DNA of 11,678 bases from Alphaproteobacteria bacterium (GTDB taxonomy: Bacteria > Pseudomonadota > Alphaproteobacteria > Micropepsales > Micropepsaceae): assembly GCA_003451645.1 (NCBI GenBank), contig DMER01000137.1, positions 30,619 to 42,296 of the forward strand, in the 5' to 3' direction. Under the pieces are notes generated by a model. It was not told the DNA's origin, ran no database searches, and saw only the letters and a list, made by a program, of their open reading frames with translations. Positions 6,352 to 11,678 of the stretch are shown piece after piece. The position numbers were made by a program, and so were the translations under genes. Position 1 is the first letter of the stretch. Each line of letters starts with the position of its first letter.

Positions 6352-7623
6352 ATGACGATGGAAGTCATGAAACTCCAAGAGTTGAAAACAAAGTCGCCTG
6401 CGGCGTTGTTGGAGCTCGCTGAAGAGCTGCGCATTGAGAATGCGAGCACTATGCGCAAACAGGACATGATGTTTGCGATCCTAAAGCAGCTGGCCGATCA
6501 AGAGGTCGAGATCACCGGGGCCGGGGTAGTCGAGGTCCTGCCGGATGGTTTCGGGTTCTTGCGTGCGCCGGAATCGAATTATCTTCCGGGTCCGGATGAT
6601 ATCTATGTTTCGCCCAGCCAAATCCGCCGCTTTGCGCTGAGAACCGGCGATACTGTCGAAGGGCAAATCAGAGCACCCAAAGATGGCGAGCGCTATTTTG
6701 CGTTGCTCAAGGTCAGCACGATCAATTTCGAGGACCCCGAAAAGGCGCGCCACAAGGTTCATTTCGATAATCTGACACCGCTTTATCCAGATAAGCGGTT
6801 GAAGATGGAGAACCCTGATCCCACGCTTAAGGACCGCACGGGCCGGGTAATCGATATTGTGAGCCCGCTGGGCAAGGGACAGCGCTGTTTGATCGTCGCG
6901 CCACCGAGGGTCGGCAAAACGATCATGATGCAGAACATCGCCAAGTCGATCTCTTCGAACCATCCGGAAGTCTATCTTATCGTGCTGCTGATCGACGAGC
7001 GGCCCGAAGAAGTGACGGATATGCAGCGCACGGTCAAAGGCGAGGTGATCGCGTCGACCTTTGATGAGCCCGCTACGCGGCACGTGGCGGTGGCCGAGAT
7101 GGTGATCGAGAAAGCCAAGCGCCTGGTCGAACACAAGCGCGATGTGGTGATCTTGCTCGACAACATCACGCGTTTGGGCCGGGCCTATAACACGGTCGTG
7201 CCATCCTCCGGCAAAGTGCTGACGGGTGGTGTCGATGCCAATGCCTTGCAGCGGCCTAAGCGCTTCTTTGGTGCAGCGCGGAACATCGAAGAGGGCGGTT
7301 CGCTGACGATTATCTCAACGGCGCTGATCGATACCGGCAGCCGCATGGACGAAGTGATCTTCGAAGAGTTCAAAGGCACCGGCAATTCGGAAATCGTGCT
7401 CGACCGTAAAGTGGCGGACAAACGAGTGTTCCCATCCATCGATATTCTGAAGTCCGGCACGCGGAAAGAGGAACTCATCACCGACAAGGCGCAGCTGCAG
7501 AAAACTTATGTTCTGCGGCGCATTTTGGCGCCCATGGGCACGTCCGACGCGATCGAGTTCCTGCTCGACAAGCTCAAGAGCACGAAGACGAATTCCGATT
7601 TCTTCGACAGCATGAACACCTAG
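6352..7623 (+). CDS. rho: Transcription termination factor Rho
   Basis: Hexameric RNA-dependent ATPase/helicase that ends transcription at rut-containing RNAs. Domains (numbered from the ATG at 6346): N-terminal helical domain about 8-50, then a cold-shock-like RNA-binding domain with GFGFLR (68-73) and [10 protein letters not shown] (87-96). The motor domain has Walker A PPRVGKT (186-192), DERPEEV (217-223) with catalytic Glu218, Walker B VVILLD (267-272), the Q-loop region [10 protein letters not shown] (286-295) and EEFKGTGN (340-347). All are intact, and 423-425 residues is normal. Four in-frame ATGs cluster at 6346, 6352, 6358 and 6367; AGAGG (6338-6342) is 3 nt from the first and 9 nt from the second, so 6352 is preferred. 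It follows the heme genes as in other alphaproteobacterial origin regions but after its own leader. The stop abuts an inverted repeat. Confidence 0.96.
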   Translation: MTMEVMKLQELKTKSPAALLELAEELRIENASTMRKQDMMFAILKQLADQEVEITGAGVVEVLPDGFGFLRAPESNYLPGPDDIYVSPSQIRRFALRTGDTVEGQIRAPKDGERYFALLKVSTINFEDPEKARHKVHFDNLTPLYPDKRLKMENPDPTLKDRTGRVIDIVSPLGKGQRCLIVAPPRVGKTIMMQNIAKSISSNHPEVYLIVLLIDERPEEVTDMQRTVKGEVIASTFDEPATRHVAVAEMVIEKAKRLVEHKRDVVILLDNITRLGRAYNTVVPSSGKVLTGGVDANALQRPKRFFGAARNIEEGGSLTIISTALIDTGSRMDEVIFEEFKGTGNSEIVLDRKVADKRVFPSIDILKSGTRKEELITDKAQLQKTYVLRRILAPMGTSDAIEFLLDKLKSTKTNSDFFDSMNT

Positions 7624-7678
7624 TGCATCGCGCGGTCAGTTGGACTCAAAACGATCAACTGACTGCGATAACGATGCA
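7624..7678. repeat. Large imperfect inverted repeat immediately after rho
   Basis: TGCATCG (7624-7630) pairs with CGATGCA (7672-7678). Inside it, the 12 bases at 7631-7642 pair with 7656-7667 with a single G-T wobble, leaving a 4-nt bulge (ATAA, 7668-7671) and a 13-nt loop that contains GACTC. It begins on the base after the rho stop codon. No T-tract follows, so it is not a classical intrinsic terminator. It may be a dispersed palindromic element or an RNA 3'-end stabiliser. Confidence 0.65.
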
Positions 7679-7688
7679 GGGCAATTCA

Positions 7689-7752
7689 AAAGGTTAGCGC
7701 AACTTTCCGCTCTCAAATCGAAGTGATTTGATCGCCCGTTGCGCTAGCCTTT
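7689..7752. repeat. Second large inverted repeat, possible terminator of the HD gene
   Basis: The outer arms, 7689-7703 and 7738-7752, pair over 15 bp with one mismatch (a G-U wobble in plus-strand RNA). An inner perfect stem CAAATC/GATTTG (7714-7719, 7725-7730) has the loop GAAGT. The right arm contains the last codons and stop of the minus-strand HD gene. In minus-strand RNA the outer stem is followed by a short U run (complement of 7688-7691), so weak termination of that gene is possible. The arms are unlike those of the repeat at 7624. Confidence 0.6.
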
Positions 7753-8340
7753 ACGCAGACAAATCGAGTTTTTGGGCCTGGCGAAGACCCGCTCGAGCAT
7801 GGGCACAAAGGCTTGGAGCGGCATGCTCTCGTAATCCGGGTCGAACGAGTTCTGATCGTAGAGATGGCAGAACTGCGCGCAGGCCTCAAAATGGGGGTGG
7901 CCGCGATAGGCGTCGCGCATGTCGCGGTCGAGGCCCAGATGGTGGAAGAAATAGTAGCCTTGAAAAATAGCGTGCTTCTCCACGATCCAGTGAATGCGCT
8001 CATCGACATAGGGCTTGAGGATCGCGGCCGCCACATCGGCATGGTTCGACGGGCCCAAGGTGTCGCCAATATCGTGGAGCAAGGCGGCGACTACGTATTC
8101 GTCTGATTGCCCGGCCTTGTTGGCGCGGGTTGCCGTTTGCAGGCAATGCTCCAACCGGTCCACCGCATAGCCGCCATAGTCCCCGCCCAAGAGCTGAAGA
8201 TGCGCGATGAGGCGCGCGGGCAGCGCCTTTTGGTGATGACGCATCTCCTGGGCAATGATGTCCCAGTCATCTTTGGTGCTTTCGGCCATGGTCTTGTAGG
8301 CCGCACGCGGCGCCACTGCTTTTGCGCTATCGCTGTCCAT
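7744..8340 (-). CDS. HD-domain protein, candidate PhnZ/TmpB-like mixed-valent diiron oxygenase
   Basis: A 198-residue cytoplasmic HD-superfamily protein. Seen: LEHCLQ with His65, the HD pair in LLHDIGD (His89-Asp90), His100 in SNHADV, His123 in VEKHAIFQ and Asp162 in YDQNSFD. This order of His, His-Asp, His, His, Asp is the six-ligand set of diiron oxygenases such as PhnZ, not the minimal phosphohydrolase HD site. The stretch DYGGYAVDRLEHCLQ aligns without gaps to my recollection of the PhnZ segment around Tyr24-His34: Tyr55 matches the PhnZ gating tyrosine, whereas the PhnZ Glu27 position is Tyr58, so the substrate probably differs. AAGGAG lies 9 nt upstream of ATG 8340. A phosphohydrolase role cannot be excluded, and no phosphonate genes are nearby. 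The stop codon lies inside an inverted repeat. Confidence 0.75.
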   Translation of the reverse strand: MDSDSAKAVAPRAAYKTMAESTKDDWDIIAQEMRHHQKALPARLIAHLQLLGGDYGGYAVDRLEHCLQTATRANKAGQSDEYVVAALLHDIGDTLGPSNHADVAAAILKPYVDERIHWIVEKHAIFQGYYFFHHLGLDRDMRDAYRGHPHFEACAQFCHLYDQNSFDPDYESMPLQAFVPMLERVFARPKNSICLRKG

Positions 8341-8422
8341 GATCGTGTTCTCCTTTGCAGATTGCTAGAGCTTGCCCTTAGCATGCGCCAATTGCAAAGG
8401 CAGGACATAGGAGGGCCAACAT
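8341..8422. promoter_or_regulatory. Divergent intergenic region between the HD gene and the SDR gene
   Basis: Only 82 bp must hold the signals for two divergent genes. Strong ribosome sites are seen at both ends: AAGGAG on the minus strand (8350-8355) for the HD gene, and TAGGAGGG (8408-8415), 7 nt before the SDR ATG. I see no clear -35/-10 pair or operator palindrome. Divergent pairs this close often share regulation, which is inference. Confidence 0.45.
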
Positions 8423-9226
8423 ATGACAAGCGACCTCGATGGACGGATTGCGCTTGTAACGGGTGCGGCGCGCGGTATCGGGGCTGCAACCGCGTGGGCC
8501 TTGGCCAAAGCGGGCGCCAAAGTTTTTCTGACGGATGTGCTAGACAATGACGGCAACGAGACGGCTGAACAAATGCGGAGGTTGGGCCATGCGGTGCAGT
8601 TCATGCCTCACGATGTGCGGGACGAGGCGCAGTGGCAGGCGGTGGTCGAGCGCTGTAGCTCTCAATTCGGCGGGCTCGACATTCTGGTCAATAATGCGGG
8701 CATCTTTTGGTTGAAGCCGATGGCCCAAACAAGTCTCGACGAGTTCAGGCAGATGCAGGCGATCAATGTCGACGGTGTGTTCCTGGGCCTAAAGCACGCC
8801 ATTCCCGCGATTGCTGAGCGCGCGCAGAGCTGGCAGGGCGGCGGGGCCGTGATCAATCTCTCGTCCGTGGCGGGTCTGACCGGCGCTGCTATGGCGGTTG
8901 CCTACAATGCGTCCAAGGGGGCCGTGCGCTTGATGACCAAGGGTGCGGCCCTGGAATGCGCGGCCATGGGGCTTAAGGTCCGCGTCAATTCCGTGCATCC
9001 GGGCGTGATCGAAACCGCCATGGGGCAGCAAGTCATTGATGAACTCGCGAAGGTTAGCGCTGGCGGCGCCAACGCGGTGCGGGATCAGATGATCCAGATG
9101 CACCCGCTCGGCCGGATGGGCCTGGCGTCGGAGATCGCAGATGCGGTCGTGTTCCTCGCCAGTGACCGGTCGTCCTTCATGACGGGCAGTGAGATTGTGG
9201 TCGATGGCGGCCTGACGGCGCGTTAA
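8423..9226 (+). CDS. Classical short-chain dehydrogenase/reductase
   Basis: A 267-residue NAD(P)-dependent oxidoreductase of the classical SDR family. Seen: cofactor loop TGAARGIG (13-20), Asp38 at the end of the second strand (favours NAD+ over NADP+), HDV (63-65), NNAG (90-93), the catalytic tetrad Asn115, Ser148, Tyr161 and Lys165 (YNASK), [12 protein letters not shown] after the sixth strand, and a C-terminal DGG. The NSVHPGVI and [11 protein letters not shown] segments resemble 3beta/17beta-hydroxysteroid and cyclopentanol dehydrogenases, so a cyclic secondary alcohol or ketone is a possible substrate; this is inference. The ATG at 8423 has a near-perfect TAGGAGGG site 7 nt upstream. It is divergent from the HD gene and 76 bp ahead of the AbgT transporter. 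Confidence 0.9.
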   Translation: MTSDLDGRIALVTGAARGIGAATAWALAKAGAKVFLTDVLDNDGNETAEQMRRLGHAVQFMPHDVRDEAQWQAVVERCSSQFGGLDILVNNAGIFWLKPMAQTSLDEFRQMQAINVDGVFLGLKHAIPAIAERAQSWQGGGAVINLSSVAGLTGAAMAVAYNASKGAVRLMTKGAALECAAMGLKVRVNSVHPGVIETAMGQQVIDELAKVSAGGANAVRDQMIQMHPLGRMGLASEIADAVVFLASDRSSFMTGSEIVVDGGLTAR

Positions 9227-9245
9227 TCCCTGACAGGATTGCGCT

Positions 9246-9274
9246 TTGACGGCCGGAAGGGCTCAACGTAGGCT
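9246..9274 (+). promoter_or_regulatory. Possible sigma-70 promoter for the AbgT transporter gene
   Basis: TTGACG (9246-9251), a 17-nt spacer and TAGGCT (9269-9274), in the 76-bp gap after the SDR gene. The -35 is good and the -10 poor (three of six). If real, the transporter could be expressed apart from the SDR gene. Confidence 0.3.
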
Positions 9275-9302
9275 CATCTGGGGCAATCAAGGGTCATTGC
9301 AG

Positions 9303-10883
9303 ATGTCAGAGCCGAAACTGGACGAAGCCGAAATTGCGCGCGCGGGATGGATTGTGCGCACCCTCAACTGGATTGAGCGGGTCGGCAACAAGCTCCCTGA
9401 TCCGGTAACCTTGTTCATCATCGCCATCGGTTTGGTGATGGTCCTGTCCGCCTATTATGCGGGCCAAGGTGCGACCGCGATCAATCCCGCGACCGGTGAG
9501 CCGGTCAAGGCCATCAGTCTGCTCGATACGGCACAGATCCGGCGGCTTTTTACGGAATTGCCCCAAATCTTGACGTCCTTTCCGCCGCTGGGCGTGGTTT
9601 TGGTGATTATCGTCGGCGTCGGTCTGGCTGAGCGCTCCGGTATGTTTAACGCCGCGATTGGCGCCATGGTGCGCGCTGTCCCCAAGACCTTTTTGACCTT
9701 GGCTGTGACCTTTGCGGGCGTGCAGAGCTCGATTGCCAGTGATGCTGGGTATGTCGTTCTGATCCCACTTGCTGCCGCAGCCTTTGCATCGGTCGGAAGG
9801 CACCCTATTGCGGGGCTGTCGGCCGCTTTTGCTGGTGTTGCCGGCGGGTTCGCCGCGAATGTCTCAATCACCACGGGCGATGCGCTTTTGTCTGGCTTGA
9901 CGCAAGCGGCGGCGGGCCTCGTCGACAAGACATACACGGTTGAGATCACTGCCAATTGGTATTTCCTGGCTGCCATCGTGCCTGTTTATGCCATTGTTGC
10001 GGCGCTGGTCTGTGAGCGGATTGTGGAGCCGCGGCTTAATGCAGGCCCTGACTGGGTCCGCCAAGCGCCGGAGATCGAGGACGGGAACAAGGCCGCACGA
10101 GAAAGATGGGGTCTTCGCTTTGCGATGTTGGGCTTCCTTCTGGTTCTGGCGTTGATCGCGTGGCTGTCCTGGACGCCTGAGTCGCCTCTGCGCGATCCCA
10201 AAACCGGCTCCTTCGAACCACTATTCCGGTCGATGGTCGCAATCATGTTCCTGGTCTTTGCGGTCAGCGGTTTGGCCTATGGGATTGGTGCTGGCGTGAT
10301 CAAGAATGACAAGGACGCGGTGCAGCTCACCACCAAAGGTGTGGCTGACATTAGCGCATATCTGGTGCTGGCGTTCTTTGCTGCTGTCTTTGTTGCGCTC
10401 TTCAATTGGTCCAATCTTGGGACTTTGATGGCCATCAATGGGGCTGAGTTTTTGAAGGGGCTTGGGCTGGCGGGTCAGCCTCTGTTGCTGCTCGTCGGTG
10501 TCATTATTCTGGCAATGATCACAGACCTCTTGATTGGGTCAGCCTCGGCAAAGTGGGCCATTTTGGCGCCGATCATGGTGCCCATGCTAATGCTCCTGGG
10601 CGTTGCGCCAGAAGCAACACAGGCGGCCTATCGGGTTGGCGACAGCACGACCAACATGATTACGCCGTTCATGACCTATTTCCCGCTGATCCTGATCATG
10701 GCGCGCAAATACCGGCCGGATTACGGGATCGGCTCCATGATGGCGCTCATGTTGCCCTATACGGTTGCGTTCTTCATCGCCTCGGGCACTTTTTTCGCGG
10801 TTTGGTTCAGCCTCGGCATCCCTTTTGGGCCTGGCGTCGAGAACCAGTATGTGCCGAAATTTGCGGCACCCACAGCACCGTAA
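9303..10883 (+). CDS. AbgT-family transporter (p-aminobenzoyl-glutamate or antimetabolite transport)
   Basis: A 526-residue inner-membrane protein of the AbgT family: E. coli AbgT imports p-aminobenzoyl-glutamate, while Neisseria MtrF and Alcanivorax YdaH export sulfonamides. Seen: an N-terminal cytoplasmic stretch with RTLNWIERVGNKLPDP (19-34), many hydrophobic segments, SSIASDAGYVVLIPLAAAAF (142-161), SITTGDALL, GSASAKWAI (412-420) and YRVGDSTTNMITPFMTYFPLI (443-463). Asp193, Trp418, Pro436 and Arg444 have the same spacing as the four functional residues reported for MtrF and YdaH. The frame is open from a TTG at 9246, but ATG 9303 is preferred: AAGGG (9289-9293) lies 9 nt before it and the upstream residues are not family-like. 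No abgA/abgB hydrolase genes are adjacent, so import for folate-breakdown salvage is not specifically supported. Confidence 0.93.
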   Translation: MSEPKLDEAEIARAGWIVRTLNWIERVGNKLPDPVTLFIIAIGLVMVLSAYYAGQGATAINPATGEPVKAISLLDTAQIRRLFTELPQILTSFPPLGVVLVIIVGVGLAERSGMFNAAIGAMVRAVPKTFLTLAVTFAGVQSSIASDAGYVVLIPLAAAAFASVGRHPIAGLSAAFAGVAGGFAANVSITTGDALLSGLTQAAAGLVDKTYTVEITANWYFLAAIVPVYAIVAALVCERIVEPRLNAGPDWVRQAPEIEDGNKAARERWGLRFAMLGFLLVLALIAWLSWTPESPLRDPKTGSFEPLFRSMVAIMFLVFAVSGLAYGIGAGVIKNDKDAVQLTTKGVADISAYLVLAFFAAVFVALFNWSNLGTLMAINGAEFLKGLGLAGQPLLLLVGVIILAMITDLLIGSASAKWAILAPIMVPMLMLLGVAPEATQAAYRVGDSTTNMITPFMTYFPLILIMARKYRPDYGIGSMMALMLPYTVAFFIASGTFFAVWFSLGIPFGPGVENQYVPKFAAPTAP

Positions 10884-10898
10884 TGGGTGAAGGCTGAA

Positions 10899-10917
10899 TC
10901 AGTTGCCGCTCAGTTGC
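10899..10917. repeat. Short tandem direct repeat TCAGTTGC-CGC-TCAGTTGC
   Basis: Two identical 8-mers with an 11-bp period in the 39-bp gap between the convergent abgT-family gene and the right-edge gene. Spacing near one helical turn could suit a DNA-binding protein, but with only two copies chance is likely. No clear terminator was seen in this gap. Confidence 0.35.
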
Positions 10918-10922
10918 AGCCG

Positions 10923-11678
10923 CTAACTGCGGTTCTGGAAGTTCGTGCAGCGGACATAATCGCGGCCCCATTCGGGGATCTGGAGGCGGTCTGCAACCAT
11001 CTTGAGCGTGATGGTCTGAGGTGGCATGGCCTGCTGGTCGCGCGGTTGGATGCTGAGCTGCAGCGCCTCCCCAACCTTGGCGGCGGAAAGGACCTTCCAG
11101 TCGCCAATGGGGTCAATCGGGAAGGCCGGTTTGGCGCCGCCAGTCATCGCATCGCTCAGGTCAAAGGAGTTCCAGCGCGACATTCGAAACTCAACCGGCC
11201 CCGCAAGACCGAAAAAGAGGTATTGTGTTTTGGCAGCCGTACAGGCGTCTTTCACCTTGGAAGCGATGCGGGTATCAACAAAAAAGGGGAAGTCGCCTGG
11301 CATTTCAGCGGCGAAGGCTTGAAGGTCGGCTTTGGTTAGGTTGATCGCCGAGCGGTCCGCCGCCGGTTTGCACCTCTTGAAGACCATCGTATCGACCGGA
11401 AGCCCGAGCGAGGCTGAGTTCCTGACCAGTGCCATGACGCTTGGACCATCAGCGCGGAAGGTCCAAGGTTCCATTTGACCGGTGAGGGTTAGGGAAATCA
11501 GATTGTCTATCTCTTGCGCGGCAGTAATGGGTTTGCGCCCAATGTCTTCCTGCCGGCCGCCATCATAGAACGCTAGGCCGCCAGTGTTTTGGAATTCGAA
11601 AGCGAAAACGACCGTTGGCGGGGATTGCGGAGTGCAGAGTTTGGAAGCGTTGGTGTCTACGGTGACGCCGTGCCACTT
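10923..11678 (-). CDS. Unrecognised protein, 5' end beyond the right edge
   Basis: I do not recognise this protein. The reading frame on the minus strand stays open from the stop at 10923-10925 to the last base, giving at least 251 codons, so the gene begins outside the window. The internal ATG at 11474 is unlikely to be the start: the codons before it read as ordinary protein without a stop. The visible part is soluble-looking, with alternating short hydrophobic strands (VVFAFEFQ, YLFFGLAG, FPFFVDT), an LTLTGQMEPWTF segment, and scattered cysteines including CTP near the edge, one in KDACTAAKTQ and one in FKRC. No membrane helix is evident. A secreted or periplasmic beta-rich protein is possible, but any signal peptide would lie outside. 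It is convergent with the AbgT-family gene, 39 bp away. Confidence 0.7.
   Translation of the reverse strand, partial: KWHGVTVDTNASKLCTPQSPPTVVFAFEFQNTGGLAFYDGGRQEDIGRKPITAAQEIDNLISLTLTGQMEPWTFRADGPSVMALVRNSASLGLPVDTMVFKRCKPAADRSAINLTKADLQAFAAEMPGDFPFFVDTRIASKVKDACTAAKTQYLFFGLAGPVEFRMSRWNSFDLSDAMTGGAKPAFPIDPIGDWKVLSAAKVGEALQLSIQPRDQQAMPPQTITLKMVADRLQIPEWGRDYVRCTNFQNRS

Noticed and set aside
6481..7487. Long minus-strand open frames opposite rho
   Set aside because: They mirror a strongly conserved gene on the other strand and show no protein family features.
7624..7678. Intrinsic terminator for rho
   Set aside because: The stem is long but bulged, has a large loop, and no U-tract follows on the plus strand; kept only as an inverted repeat.
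7624..7752. CRISPR or tandem repeat array after rho
   Set aside because: There are only two palindromes, their arms differ, and no regularly spaced direct repeats are present.
9246..9302. TTG-started extension of the AbgT-family protein
   Set aside because: The 19 added residues are basic and not family-like, while ATG 9303 has a ribosome site at proper spacing.

Overview
The window looks like chromosomal DNA of an alphaproteobacterium (order not resolved). The main evidence is gene order: dnaQ-coaE-aroE-maf-ppsR on the minus strand and hemE-hemH-hemJ-rho on the plus strand, diverging from a 378-bp non-coding gap. This is the arrangement known around the replication origin of Caulobacter, Rickettsia and relatives, where the origin lies between hemE and a ppsR-type gene. 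No tRNA, rRNA, IS element, CRISPR array or phage gene was seen.

Left block (1-3132, minus strand): ppsR, maf, aroE, coaE and the first 68 codons of dnaQ form one tightly packed unit. Consecutive genes overlap by 4, 4, 0 and 20 nt, so translational coupling is likely. The products serve PEP synthase control, nucleotide house-cleaning, the shikimate pathway, CoA synthesis and polymerase proofreading.

Centre (3133-3510): candidate oriC. It holds two DnaA boxes matching TTWTNCACA, a close pair of TGTGGAT half-boxes, four GANTC sites, a small hairpin and an AT-rich end next to hemE. Both flanking operons are transcribed away from it.

Right core (3511-7623, plus strand): hemE, hemH and hemJ carry out uroporphyrinogen decarboxylation, ferrochelation and protoporphyrinogen oxidation. 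The missing step, coproporphyrinogen oxidation, is not encoded here. After a 306-nt leader comes rho. That leader ends in an extremely C-rich, G-poor tract abutting the rho ribosome binding site, a good candidate for a Rho-binding autoregulatory element.

Accessory part (7624-11678): two large imperfect inverted repeats follow rho and break the usual rho-mnmE-mnmG-rsmG-parAB order. After them come a minus-strand HD-domain protein with the metal-ligand pattern of PhnZ/TmpB-type diiron oxygenases, a divergent classical SDR dehydrogenase, an AbgT-family transporter, and the 3' part of an unrecognised minus-strand gene that runs off the right edge. The sequence does not show that these four form one pathway.
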